Of a stretch of 64,000 bases of DNA, positions 31,331 through 39,262 are shown one piece after another. Made by a program: the position numbers and the translations under genes. Positions within the stretch are counted from its first letter, which is position 1, and every line of letters starts with the position of its first letter. Below the pieces are notes generated by a model. It ran no database searches. It had not been told where the DNA came from and was given only the letters and a program-made list of their open reading frames with translations. The stretch comes from Actinomadura rayongensis (GTDB lineage Bacteria > Actinomycetota > Actinomycetes > Streptosporangiales > Streptosporangiaceae): the NCBI RefSeq assembly GCF_009831215.1, contig NZ_WUTW01000001.1, forward strand, positions 1,259,423 through 1,323,422, given 5' to 3'.

Positions 31331-31906
31331 TCAGCCGGCGAACCCGCCGTAGCCGCCCCGGTAGAAGATCAGCGGGGCGCCGTCGTGGTGCCGGTCCAGC
31401 TCCAGCACGCGCGCCACGATGATCATGTGGTCGCCCGCGACGTGCTCCTGCTCCACCGCGCACTCGATCCAGGCGATGGCGCCGTCGATGACCGGGCTGC
31501 CGCCGGGCGCGCCGTCCCAGGTCAGGCCGTCGAACTTGTCGGCGCCGCGCGCCGCGAGCTGGCGGCAGACGTGCTCCTGCCGGTCGCTGAGGATGTTGAC
31601 GCAGACCGTCGGCGCCGCGCGCAGCTTCGGCCACGTCGAGCTGGTGTGCGCGACGCAGAACGCGACGAGCGGCGGGTCCAGCGACACCGAGGTGAACGCG
31701 TTGGCGGCGAGCCCGGTCGGACGGTCCGTCGCGGGGTCCACGCCGGTGATCGCGACGACGCCGGTGGCGAACCGGCCGAGGATCGCGCGGAAGCGCGCCT
31801 GGTCGATCGCGGTCACCGAGGCCCGCGTCCGGTCGCCCGTCCGGTCGTCGGGGCCGGGCGCGGGGGTCGCGTCGCTCGCCGTCGCCGCCGTCCCGCCGTC
31901 GGCCAT
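31331..31906 (-). CDS. Flavin reductase family protein
   Basis: 191 aa from ATG 31906. A flavin-reductase-like FMN-binding split barrel: FRAILGRFATGVVAITGVD, PTGLAANAFTSVSLDPPLVAFCV, TVCVNILSDRQEHVCRQLA and a final HDGAPLIFYRGGYGG. Such proteins supply FMNH2 to two-component monooxygenases such as HpaC/HsaB. No partner oxygenase lies in the window. An acidic N-terminal tail of about 40 residues precedes the domain. It converges with the ROK gene, with 1 nt between the ends. Confidence 0.9.
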   Translation of the reverse strand: MADGGTAATASDATPAPGPDDRTGDRTRASVTAIDQARFRAILGRFATGVVAITGVDPATDRPTGLAANAFTSVSLDPPLVAFCVAHTSSTWPKLRAAPTVCVNILSDRQEHVCRQLAARGADKFDGLTWDGAPGGSPVIDGAIAWIECAVEQEHVAGDHMIIVARVLELDRHHDGAPLIFYRGGYGGFAG

Positions 31907-31973
31907 GTCGCTGCCCTCTTTCCTCGTCGGCCCGTGCCCGGACGTGCGGGCGGTCCGTCGCCGGTGTCCGTCG

Positions 31974-31994
31974 TGACCATTGAAGCTTGACCAT
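31974..31994 (-). promoter_or_regulatory. Tandem heptamer upstream of flavin reductase
   Basis: On the plus strand TGACCAT occurs twice with a 7-nt spacer (31974-31980 and 31988-31994), a 14-bp period about 70-90 nt upstream of the flavin reductase start. It may be a regulator half-site pair. Confidence 0.35.
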
Positions 31995-32060
31995 CTAAAC
32001 CGGTCTTTCACCGGGTTCCTTACCGGTATGCCGGAATATGGGACCAAAGTCGCGGTCCGT

Positions 32061-32078
32061 CTCGGTCCAGCGACCGAG
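32061..32078. terminator. Small hairpin after the flippase gene
   Basis: CTCGGTC / GACCGAG form a 7-bp stem with loop CAGC just downstream of the flippase stop (32084). It is a weak terminator candidate. Confidence 0.35.
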
Positions 32079-32083
32079 GCGCG

Positions 32084-33253
32084 TCAGGGGCGGCGGACGT
32101 CCGCCGAGGTCGCGACCGGTGCGCAGAGCTGCGTGCGGCCGAGGTCGGCGAGCGCCGCGCACAACGCCTGCGCGGCGCGTCCGGACACCGCCCGCACCCG
32201 TGCGGGCACCCGCGGCCCCTCGTGCAGGACGAGCCACGCCCCCCACCCGATCGCGACGATCGCCCAGTAGGACGCGACCCGGTAGACGGCGACGGCCGCG
32301 GCGGCGGGGGCCAGCGCCGCCCCGAGCGCCACCAGCGACGCCGCCATGCTGCTCTCGATCGCGCCGAGCCCGCCCGGCAGCACCGGCAGGACGCTGCCCG
32401 CCGCCTGCGCCGCGAAGTAGACGATCGTCGCGGCCTCCGGCGACACCGGCACGCCCACCGCGCGCGCCGCCGCGTACAGCGCGAGGATGTCGAACGCCCA
32501 GTTCAGCAGCGCGAGGACCAGCAGCGCGCCCCAGTCGTAGCGGGTGGGCCGCAGCATCTGGAACCCGTCGCGCAGCCGGGCCGCCCACGGCGCGACGCGG
32601 GGGTGGGACGTCGCGGCGCGCCAGACCCGTCCGGCGAGCGCGGCGAGCAGCGCGCGCGACCGGGGCCGCCACAGCGCGATCCCGACGGCGACCGCGCCGG
32701 CGCCGAGGCCGGCCAGACCCGCGAGGGCGAACGCGCGGGCGTGCGGCTCGGCGACCAGCGCGACCAGGCCGATGATCGTGTACGCGGTCGTGGTGACGAT
32801 CCCGCCGAGGATGATCACGGCGGTGGCCAGCCGCGCGGGCGCGCCGCCGCGCCGGAACTGGTGGAAGGTGTAGACGACGCTGACCGCCGGGCCCGCCGGG
32901 AGCGTCGTGGACAGCGCGTTGCCCGCGTAGGTGATCGCCGCCGCGCGGCGCAGCGAGATCCGCAGCCCGCCGATCCGCAGCATGCGCCGCTGGAGCCGCG
33001 CGAACATCCCCATCGAGGCGAGCGAGCCGGCGACCACGACGAGCAGCCAGCCGGGGCGGGCGCGGGTCGCGGCCGACCAGGTCGCGCCGACGTCGGGCAG
33101 CTCCTCGTACACGAACGGCAGCGCGGCCAGCAGGCCCGCGATCATCGTCCAGTGCAGGACGCGGGTGAACCGCGACGTCCGGCGCCGGGGCGCGGGGGTC
33201 GTCACGGGAGCTTCCGTCAAAGTAGGGGTGGCCGTCAGTGTTGTCTCGGTCAT
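32084..33253 (-). CDS. MprF N-terminal-like flippase (UPF0104 / lysylphosphatidylglycerol synthase TM family)
   Basis: 389 aa from ATG 33253, with a GAGGTG site upstream. A hydrophilic Thr-rich N-terminus (about 35 residues) precedes about eight membrane segments. Signature segments are GNALSTTLPAGPAVSVVYTFHQFRR in the first half and AGSVLPVLPGGLGAIESS in the second; the latter is the PGGxGxxE motif of the family. In MprF this domain flips aminoacylated phosphatidylglycerol; stand-alone homologues have unproven substrates. A separate DUF2156 synthase-like gene lies at 18560-20200. Confidence 0.88.
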   Translation of the reverse strand: MTETTLTATPTLTEAPVTTPAPRRRTSRFTRVLHWTMIAGLLAALPFVYEELPDVGATWSAATRARPGWLLVVVAGSLASMGMFARLQRRMLRIGGLRISLRRAAAITYAGNALSTTLPAGPAVSVVYTFHQFRRGGAPARLATAVIILGGIVTTTAYTIIGLVALVAEPHARAFALAGLAGLGAGAVAVGIALWRPRSRALLAALAGRVWRAATSHPRVAPWAARLRDGFQMLRPTRYDWGALLVLALLNWAFDILALYAAARAVGVPVSPEAATIVYFAAQAAGSVLPVLPGGLGAIESSMAASLVALGAALAPAAAAVAVYRVASYWAIVAIGWGAWLVLHEGPRVPARVRAVSGRAAQALCAALADLGRTQLCAPVATSADVRRP

Positions 33254-33373
33254 GGTCCGGTCACCTCGCACGCTCGCCCGACGACGGCAACCCCTGCCTG
33301 AATGTGGTCATTCCCGTTCGGCGGTCAAGAAATCGTCACGTTCAGGGTGCCGGGGACGTGCTGTAGCTCACGT

Positions 33374-33389
33374 TGTCAGCGGGCTGACA
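33374..33389 (+). promoter_or_regulatory. Candidate operator between flippase and desaturase genes
   Basis: TGTCAGC (33374-33380) and GCTGACA (33383-33389) form a perfect 7-bp dyad with a 2-bp spacer, 55 nt upstream of the desaturase -10 box. Confidence 0.5.
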
Positions 33390-33443
33390 GAGGCGGCGCG
33401 GATCTCGCGCGTCCGGAACAGGGCCGGATCCGGCGGCGGTGCG

Positions 33444-33449
33444 TAGCGT
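33444..33449 (+). promoter_or_regulatory. -10 box of the desaturase gene
   Basis: TAGCGT (TANNNT) lies 33 nt before the ATG at 33483 and is followed by GGAG with an 8-nt spacer. Confidence 0.4.
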
Positions 33450-33482
33450 GGACGGCCCCGTCCCCCGATCGGAGCCGCCGCC

Positions 33483-34577
33483 ATGCCGACGCTCAGCCGC
33501 GAACGCCGCCTCACCCGCGCCGACCACGAGCGCATCGCCGAGGAACTGGACGCGCTGCGCCGGGAGGTGACCGCGTCGCTCGGCGCCCGGGACGCCGCCT
33601 ACATCCGGCGGCTCATCGCCGTCCAGCGCGGCCTGGACGCGGCGGGCCGCGTGCTCCTGCTCGGCGGGCGCCGCCGCCCGCTGTGGATCGCCGGGACGGC
33701 CGCGCTGGCGGTCGCCAAGATCCTGGAGAACATGGAGATCGGGCACAACGTCATGCACGGCCAGTGGGACTGGATGCGCGACCCGAAGATCCACTCCACG
33801 ACGTGGGAGTGGGACGCGGTGTGCCCGTCGTCCCAGTGGAAGCACTCGCACAACGTCGTCCACCACACGTACACCAACGTGCTCGGCAAGGACCGCGACG
33901 TCGGCTACACGATCCTGCGCGTCACGCCCGAGCAGGAATGGCACCCGGCCCACCTCGCGCAGCCGCTCTACAACGTGCTGCTGGCGCTGACGTACGAGTA
34001 CGGGATCGCCGTCTACGACCTCGACCCCGACGCCGTCGAGGCGGGGGAGAAGTCGCCGGAGGAGTTCGACCGCCAGGTCCGCGAGATCAGGCGCAAGCTC
34101 GGCCGCCAGGCCGCCAAGGACTACCTGGTGTTCCCGCTGCTGGCGGGCCGGGGGTTCGTGCCCGCGCTGCTCGGGACGCTCACCGCGAACGTGCTCCGCA
34201 ACGTCTGGGCGCACACGATCATCTTCTGCGGGCACTTCCCCGGCGACGTCGAGGTGTTCCCCGAGGACCGGCTGGCGGGCGAGACGAAGGGCGAGTGGTA
34301 CGTCCGGCAGCTCACCGGCTCGTCCAACATCGAGGGCGGACGGCTGTTCCACGTCCTCAACGGCAACCTCGGTTACCAGATCGAGCACCACCTCTTCCCG
34401 GACATGCCGAGCAACCGGCTCGCCGAGATCGCGCCGCGCGTCCGGGCGCTGTGCGCCAAGTACGACCTCCCGTACAACACCGGACGGCTGTCCAAGCAGG
34501 TCGCGAGTACCTGGACCAAGATCATCAAGCTGTCGGCGCCGCCGCCCGGCGCCTGGCGGGCGAGACGCGGAAAATAG
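33483..34577 (+). CDS. Membrane fatty acid desaturase
   Basis: 364 aa. The three histidine boxes of acyl-lipid/acyl-CoA desaturases are present: H88-x3-H92 in GHNVMHGQ, H121/H123/H127/H128 in HSHNVVHH, and H302-H303 in QIEHHLFP. Hydrophobic stretches flank the boxes (WIAGTAALAVAKIL and LLGTLTANVLRNVWAHTIIF). The C-terminal AKYDLPYNTGRLSKQVAS is typical of actinobacterial members. It introduces a double bond into membrane fatty acids using a di-iron centre. No dedicated reductase gene is adjacent. The upstream dyad suggests repressor control. Confidence 0.93.
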   Translation: MPTLSRERRLTRADHERIAEELDALRREVTASLGARDAAYIRRLIAVQRGLDAAGRVLLLGGRRRPLWIAGTAALAVAKILENMEIGHNVMHGQWDWMRDPKIHSTTWEWDAVCPSSQWKHSHNVVHHTYTNVLGKDRDVGYTILRVTPEQEWHPAHLAQPLYNVLLALTYEYGIAVYDLDPDAVEAGEKSPEEFDRQVREIRRKLGRQAAKDYLVFPLLAGRGFVPALLGTLTANVLRNVWAHTIIFCGHFPGDVEVFPEDRLAGETKGEWYVRQLTGSSNIEGGRLFHVLNGNLGYQIEHHLFPDMPSNRLAEIAPRVRALCAKYDLPYNTGRLSKQVASTWTKIIKLSAPPPGAWRARRGK

Positions 34578-34586
34578 GAGGAGCCG

Positions 34587-34608
34587 CCGGGTATACCCGG
34601 GTTACGAT
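34587..34608 (+). promoter_or_regulatory. Palindrome overlapping the leaderless promoter of the HAD gene
   Basis: CCGGGTATACCCGG (34587-34600) is a perfect 14-bp palindrome. TACGAT (34603-34608) follows and sits 7 nt before the GTG at 34616, so a bound protein would block RNA polymerase. Confidence 0.55.
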
Positions 34609-34615
34609 CCCGGGC

Positions 34616-35305
34616 GTGGCGATCGAAGCGGTGATCTTTGACTGGGGCGGCACGCTCACCCCGTGGCACGACGTCGACGTGGCGGCCCTGTGGCGCGGCG
34701 CGTGCGCGTCCTCGGGCCTCTCGGCCGAGCGGCTGGAGGAGGTCGCGGCGAAGCTGCACGCCGCCGAGGACGAGGTCTGGCGGCGCTCGGTGTCCGAGCA
34801 CCGCAGCGGCACGCTGGAGGAGGTGTTCGCGCTCGCCGGCGTCGAGCCGACCGAGGCCCTGCTCGCCGCCGACTTCGACGCCTGGACGCCGCACACCTTC
34901 ATCGACCCGGCCGCCCCGCCGCTGCTGCGCGCCCTGCGCGAGCGCGGCATCCGCGTCGGCATCCTGTCCAACACGCTGCGGTCCCGCGACTGGCACGAGC
35001 GGGTCTTCGAGCGCGACGGCGTCCTGCCGCTGATCGACGGCGCCGTCTACAGCAGCGAGATCCCTTACACCAAGCCGCACCGCGAGGCGTTCCAGGCGGC
35101 GCTGGACGCCGTCGGCGGACCCGACCCGGCGGCGTGCGTGTTCGTCGGGGACCGGCCGTACGAGGACGTCCACGGCTCCCAGCAGCTCGGGATGCGCGGG
35201 GTGCTCGTCCCGCACAGCAGCGTCCCCGCCTGGGACTGCACGCCGGACGCGGTCATCGCCGAGCTGGGCGAGCTGCTCGGCCACGTCGACCGCTGGTCGG
35301 CCTGA
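34616..35305 (+). CDS. HAD-superfamily hydrolase
   Basis: 229 aa from GTG 34616, probably leaderless. Motif I is VIFDWGGTLTPW (Asp9); a helical cap (about 20-95) is followed by motif II GILSNTL, motif III Lys in YTKPHREAF, and motif IV FVGDRPYEDVHGSQQLG. As in many phosphatase-like HADs, the second acid of motif I is Gly (DWGGT). It is close to haloacid dehalogenase/phosphoglycolate phosphatase-like proteins; the substrate is unknown. It is the second HAD gene in the window preceded by a CCCGGG-centred palindrome. Confidence 0.9.
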   Translation: MAIEAVIFDWGGTLTPWHDVDVAALWRGACASSGLSAERLEEVAAKLHAAEDEVWRRSVSEHRSGTLEEVFALAGVEPTEALLAADFDAWTPHTFIDPAAPPLLRALRERGIRVGILSNTLRSRDWHERVFERDGVLPLIDGAVYSSEIPYTKPHREAFQAALDAVGGPDPAACVFVGDRPYEDVHGSQQLGMRGVLVPHSSVPAWDCTPDAVIAELGELLGHVDRWSA

Positions 35306-35314
35306 CCCGCCGCG

Positions 35315-35533
35315 TCAGTCCCGCGGGCCGTCCGCGCGCGGCCGGCCCGCGACCCGCATCAGCTCCTCGACCTTCGCCGCGACCCGCGCCAGGTCCGCCC
35401 GCGCCACCGACGCGGCGGCCCGCGCGGCGAGCGCCTGCCGCCGCGCCTCGTCCCGTTCCGACCGGAGCCGGGCGATCTGCGCCTGGTACGCGTCGCGCAG
35501 CTCGTCGAGCGCGCGTGCCTCTCCCATCGCCAT
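35315..35533 (-). CDS. Short coiled-coil protein, function unknown
   Basis: 72 aa from ATG 35533, with GGGAGGG 8 nt upstream (a second in-frame ATG lies at 35527). Almost the whole chain is one amphipathic helix (ALDELRDAYQAQIARLRSERD continuing through Ala/Arg heptads to VEELMRV), so a dimeric coiled coil is expected. The tail is short and basic. It resembles no named family I can place. It is convergent with the HAD gene. Confidence 0.65.
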   Translation of the reverse strand: MAMGEARALDELRDAYQAQIARLRSERDEARRQALAARAAASVARADLARVAAKVEELMRVAGRPRADGPRD

Positions 35534-35668
35534 GCGGTGGTCCCTCCCCCGAAGTCCCTTCCCTCGACATTAACTCGCGGCGGGGACCGCATGGTTCCCG
35601 GCCCGCCGCGCGGCGCGCAGGCTTTGCGGGCGGGGGAGCGCCGGGACGGGGCGCGGCACGGGCTCGTC

Positions 35669-35685
35669 CCTTTTTCCGAAAAAGG
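35669..35685. terminator. A/T-rich hairpin
   Basis: CCTTTTT / AAAAAGG with loop CCG is a 7-bp hairpin whose arm supplies a T- or A-run on each strand. It could help end transcription from the minus-strand gene at 35757. Confidence 0.4.
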
Positions 35686-35708
35686 CGCCCGGAATGTCCG
35701 GGCCGGGG

Positions 35709-35739
35709 CGATGCGCCGCGTCCGGAACGCGGCGCATCG
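35709..35739 (-). terminator. Terminator of the orphan gene at 35757-36179
   Basis: A perfect 12-bp stem CGATGCGCCGCG / CGCGGCGCATCG with a 7-nt loop lies 17 nt past the stop codon. Confidence 0.65.
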
Positions 35740-35756
35740 TCATTCCGTAATTTCGG

Positions 35757-36179
35757 TCAGAGGCAGAAGAGGCAGTGCACGACCGATTCTTGCGACTTCT
35801 TGGCCGCCGCGTGCGCCGCGATGGTCTGGAGGGCGGCGCTGAGCGTGACCGGCGAGCCCAGTTCGATCACGGCCACGATTTCCCGGGACTCGGCATGGAC
35901 GATGCCGCTCTTGAACGTCTTTTTCGCGTCCGCCGTCAGCTCGATCTCGGGCTGCTGCGTGTACGGGCCGTTCCACAGCGCGCGCTGCGGGTTCCGGTCG
36001 AGGATGGGCTTCGCGTCCACGTGGGTCGGGTCCGTCAGGGCGCTCTGGAGCCGGAACGCCTCGTCCATGTCCATCCCCACGCCGAACTTCTGGTAGAACC
36101 GGACGCTGACGCCCTGCGGAATCGTCGTCTTCTTGTCCCACTTCGGCTCGCCGTGCGAAGAAATGATGTAAGTCCCCAT
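35757..36179 (-). CDS. Orphan protein of unknown function, possibly Stv-like
   Basis: 140 aa from ATG 36179 (MGTYIISSHGEPKWDKKTTI). The opening YIISSHG and the following beta strands recall small putative-adhesin Stv-type proteins, but I am not certain of that family. A middle segment (VGMDMDEAFRLQSALTDP) is helical. The C-terminus has VIELGSPVTLSAALQTIAAH and ends in a cysteine pair, HCLFCL. No signal peptide is seen. Codon use is far less GC-biased than in neighbours (one 60-nt stretch near the start is about half AT), suggesting recent acquisition. It is isolated by its own terminator and about 190 nt of upstream non-coding DNA. Confidence 0.68.
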   Translation of the reverse strand: MGTYIISSHGEPKWDKKTTIPQGVSVRFYQKFGVGMDMDEAFRLQSALTDPTHVDAKPILDRNPQRALWNGPYTQQPEIELTADAKKTFKSGIVHAESREIVAVIELGSPVTLSAALQTIAAHAAAKKSQESVVHCLFCL

Positions 36180-36373
36180 GCTGTCTCCCGTCCTCGGCGA
36201 CCGGCGGCACGGCTCCCTGCGCGCGCCCGGTCGGTTGCGAGTATCCCCGCGCGCCCACGCCCCGGCAATATCCCGACCGGCTATTTCTCGCGAAAAGGAA
36301 CTGACGATCTTTCTTCGGGCGTCGCCATAACATCGGGCGAATAACGCGTCAATGGCCGGAAAAGGCCGCGCGG

Positions 36374-36850
36374 TCAGGCGTCGGGTTCGCCGCCGGGCTG
36401 CGGCTTGGGCGCGAGCGACGCGGGCGGAAGCCCCGGGAACGCCGCCGCCGGCGGGGCCGTCGTGCCCGCCGTGCGCCGCCAGCGCACCGCGCGCCGCACC
36501 GCCTCCTGCATGGCGCCCGCCGCGAACGTCCGCACCGCGGGGTCGGACGCGCCCGCGAGCCCCGCGTACCCGGCGACCACGCCGTCCTCCAGCAGCGCCG
36601 CGAGCCGCGCCGCCGCCGTCGGCGACGCGGGTTTCACCGGCAGCGCGTACGCCGGGGCGGCGGCGGGCGCCCGCGCCCCGAGCGCCGTGAGCCGCGCCGC
36701 CAGCGCGTCCCGCGCCGCGCGGTGGGCGTTCCACGCCGCGACCGCCGTCACGCGCGCGGGGCCGCTCAGCCGCGCGCCGAGCACCCCGTAGCCGTAGACG
36801 GCCGCGTGCTCGGCCTCCAGCGCCGCGCCCAGCTCGTCCGCGAGGCTCAC
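36374..36850 (-). CDS. DUF4439 ferritin-like protein, cytosolic
   Basis: 158 aa from GTG 36850, whose GTGA overlaps the stop of the lipoprotein gene (36847-36850). The helical bundle contains ALEAEHAAVYGYGVLGARL and VAAWNAHRAARDALAARL, with the spaced Glu/His residues expected of DUF4439 ferritin-like proteins. A third helix has LEDGVVAGYAGLAG. The C-terminal 25 residues are Pro-rich. Metal binding and function are inferred from fold only. It is encoded divergently from rimP with the lipoprotein partner, an arrangement I recall as recurrent next to rimP in actinomycetes. Confidence 0.82.
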   Translation of the reverse strand: MSLADELGAALEAEHAAVYGYGVLGARLSGPARVTAVAAWNAHRAARDALAARLTALGARAPAAAPAYALPVKPASPTAAARLAALLEDGVVAGYAGLAGASDPAVRTFAAGAMQEAVRRAVRWRRTAGTTAPPAAAFPGLPPASLAPKPQPGGEPDA

Positions 36851-37326
36851 GCCGGGCTCCCCAGCACGGCCGCGTGGCCCGCCTCGCACGCCCCGATCGA
36901 CGCCAGCACCTGCGCCAGGCCCGGATCGGCCCGCGCCACCGCGGCCAGCCGGTCCCGCGCGGCCCGTGTTTCGGCCGCGCGCAGCTCCGCCAGCACCCGC
37001 GACCGTCCAGACGGCACGGTCTTCGGAGACGGCGACGGCACGACCCCGCCCTCGCCCGCCCGGCTCCCCGAGCCCGGCACGTACAGCTTCTGCAACGCCG
37101 CCAGATGGGCGCGGTGATGGGCCAGGATCGGGTCCAGGCGCGCGGCGGGCAGCGCGCCCGCCTTCCGCGCCGCCTCATAAAGCGCCACAAGATCCTGCTC
37201 GGCCGCGATCGCGCCGACGAGCACCGTGACCTCCGCCCGCACCGCCGCCGGACGCTCCGGCTCGCGCGGCGCGCAGGCCGCCAGCGGCAGCGCCAGCCCG
37301 GCGCCGAGGACCGCGCGGCGGACCAT
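36847..37326 (-). CDS. DUF4439-like ferritin-fold lipoprotein
   Basis: 159 aa from ATG 37326; a TTG at 37347 with GAGGGG upstream would add seven residues. A short lipoprotein signal (VRRAVLGAGLALPLAAC) carries a twin-Arg near the start. The mature part is a helical bundle: VTVLVGAIAAEQDLVALYEAA, LDPILAHHRAHLAALQKLYV and ASIGACEAGHAAVLG, with paired His/Glu residues that could bind metal. A Ser/Pro linker sits in the middle. It is translationally coupled to the cytosolic DUF4439 gene. An exported and a cytosolic version in one operon is notable. Confidence 0.8.
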   Translation of the reverse strand: MVRRAVLGAGLALPLAACAPREPERPAAVRAEVTVLVGAIAAEQDLVALYEAARKAGALPAARLDPILAHHRAHLAALQKLYVPGSGSRAGEGGVVPSPSPKTVPSGRSRVLAELRAAETRAARDRLAAVARADPGLAQVLASIGACEAGHAAVLGSPA

Positions 37327-37473
37327 CGGGACGCTCGCGTGCGGCAAGGTTTCCCCTCGTCGGGCGGGTACGGGACCGGCCCGGGGCGCTGCGCCGCACG
37401 GGCCGTCCCCAGCATTCCACACCCGCCGCGCCGGGGACGCGCCGGAAAGACCGACGGGGTCTCGGCGGGTCGA

Positions 37474-37500
37474 TAGTCTTGACGGGCCGGTCACGACCGG
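37474..37500 (+). promoter_or_regulatory. -10 box and leader hairpin of rimP operon
   Basis: TAGTCT (37474-37479) is followed by a CCGGTC / GACCGG hairpin (37487-37500) at the 5' end of the leader. GAGGAGG precedes the rimP ATG. Confidence 0.45.
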
Positions 37501-37542
37501 CCAGCGACACATCTGAACGCCCGACGGACTTGAGGAGGTCCC

Positions 37543-38148
37543 ATGAGCGCCCCTTCCGGCGACGACCGCGCTCAGCGGGGCCGCGGCGGCGGCCGTCCCA
37601 CCCGGGACGAGGCCGCCGCCGAGATCACCCGCCTGCTGGAGCCCGCGGTCACGGCCGCGGGCTTCGATCTGGAGGAGGTGGACGTCCGGCCCGCCGGGCG
37701 CCGCCGGCTGGTCCGCGTCGTCGTGGACGCCGACGGCGGCGTCGCGCTCGACGACGTCGCCGAGCTGAGCCGCACCGCCTCCGAAGCGCTCGACGCGTCC
37801 GGCGTCATGGGCACCTCGCCGTACGTGCTGGAGGTGACCTCGCCCGGCGTGGACCGTCCCCTCACCGAGCCGCGGCACTGGCGCCGCGCGACCGGGCGCC
37901 TCGTCGTCGCGCCGCTCACCGACGGCGGCCAGGTCGAGGGACGGGTGGTGAGCGCCGACGACGCGTCGGTCGTCCTCGACGTCGTCCCGGCCCGCAAGGG
38001 CGCCGCTCCCAAGCGCCGCGCGTTCGACTACGCGGCGCTCGGCCGGGGCCGGGTCCAGGTGGAGTTCCGCCGCACGGACGAACCGGACGAGGCGGACGAG
38101 CCCGCGGACGAGGCCGCCGCAACGCGTTCTCCGGCCGAGCCGGACTAG
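37543..38148 (+). CDS. rimP: Ribosome maturation factor RimP
   Basis: 201 aa. RimP helps assemble the 30S head. The N-terminal alpha/beta domain reads [36 protein letters not shown], then the family signature [15 protein letters not shown] and the C-terminal SH3-like barrel (GRLVVAP to [15 protein letters not shown]). A basic N-terminal tail (about 25 residues) and an acidic C-terminal tail ([15 protein letters not shown]) are actinobacterial extensions. It is the first gene of the rimP-nusA-ylxR-infB block, with a strong GAGGAGG ribosome site. Confidence 0.95.
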   Translation: MSAPSGDDRAQRGRGGGRPTRDEAAAEITRLLEPAVTAAGFDLEEVDVRPAGRRRLVRVVVDADGGVALDDVAELSRTASEALDASGVMGTSPYVLEVTSPGVDRPLTEPRHWRRATGRLVVAPLTDGGQVEGRVVSADDASVVLDVVPARKGAAPKRRAFDYAALGRGRVQVEFRRTDEPDEADEPADEAAATRSPAEPD

Positions 38149-38161
38149 AGGGGGGAACCTC

Positions 38162-39262
38162 GTGGACATCGACATGACCGCCCTGCGGAGCCTGGAGAGC
38201 GAGAAGGACATCTCGCTCGACGTGGCCGTGAAGGCGATCGAAGACGCCCTGCTGATCGCCTACCACCGCACCGAGGGCGCCGCCCCGCGCGCCCGCGTCG
38301 CGCTGGACCGGGCGACCGGGCACGTCACCGTGTGGGCGACGGAGCTGGACGACGAGGGCCAGGCCGTCCGGGAATACGACGACACGCCGAGCGGTTTCGG
38401 ACGCATCGCGGCGACGACGGCCAAGCAGGTCATCCTGCAGCGCCTGCGCGACGCCGAGGACGAGCTGACGTTCGGCGAGTACGCGGGCCGCGAGGGCGAC
38501 ATCGTCTCCGGCGTCATCCAGCAGGGCAAAGACCCGCGCAACGTGCTGGTCGACCTCGGCCGCATCGAGGCGATCCTGCAGCCGCAGGAGCAGGTGCCCG
38601 GCGAGCGGTACGAGCACGGCGAGCGGCTGCGCGCCTACGTCGTGCAGGTCCGTAAGGGCCACCGCGGCCCGTCCGTGCAGCTCTCCCGGACGCACCCGAA
38701 CCTCGTGCGCAAGCTGTTCGCGCTGGAGGTGCCCGAGATCGCCGACGGGACGGTCGAGATCTCGGCCATCGCCCGCGAGGCCGGCCACCGCACCAAGATC
38801 GCGGTCCGGTCCCGCAAGGCGGGCGTGAACGCCAAGGGAGCCTGCATCGGCCCGCTCGGCAGCCGCGTCCGCAACGTGATGGCCGAACTGCACGGTGAGA
38901 AGATCGACATCGTGGACTGGTCGGACGACCCGGCCGAACTCGTCGGCAACGCGCTGTCGCCCGCCCGCGTGTCGGCCGTGCAGGTCGTCGACGCGGACGC
39001 GCGGGTCGCCCGCGTGATCGTGCCGGACTACCAGCTCTCCCTGGCCATCGGCAAGGAGGGCCAGAACGCCCGGCTCGCCGCCCGGCTCACCGGCTGGCGG
39101 ATCGACATCCGCGCCGACACCGAGGCGCCGGACGACGGCGGGACGGCGTCCGACACGCCGGGCACTTCGGGCACAGCGGACGCGGCCGTCGAACCAGGCG
39201 AAACACGATCAACGACATCGGGAGACCATGCGACAGGTCCCGCCGACGCCTCGGCGCGGTAG
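38162..39262 (+). CDS. nusA: Transcription termination/antitermination factor NusA
   Basis: 366 aa from GTG 38162, 13 nt after rimP. NusA binds RNA polymerase and nascent RNA. Domains: N-terminal polymerase-binding domain (about 1-110), S1 (about 111-180, [28 protein letters not shown]), and KH1/KH2 (about 190-335) with [17 protein letters not shown] and [19 protein letters not shown]. The E. coli-type acidic repeats are absent, as usual in actinobacteria; the tail (about 340-366) is a Thr/Asp-rich disordered stretch. The ylxR gene starts inside its last codons. Confidence 0.97.
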   Translation: MDIDMTALRSLESEKDISLDVAVKAIEDALLIAYHRTEGAAPRARVALDRATGHVTVWATELDDEGQAVREYDDTPSGFGRIAATTAKQVILQRLRDAEDELTFGEYAGREGDIVSGVIQQGKDPRNVLVDLGRIEAILQPQEQVPGERYEHGERLRAYVVQVRKGHRGPSVQLSRTHPNLVRKLFALEVPEIADGTVEISAIAREAGHRTKIAVRSRKAGVNAKGACIGPLGSRVRNVMAELHGEKIDIVDWSDDPAELVGNALSPARVSAVQVVDADARVARVIVPDYQLSLAIGKEGQNARLAARLTGWRIDIRADTEAPDDGGTASDTPGTSGTADAAVEPGETRSTTSGDHATGPADASAR

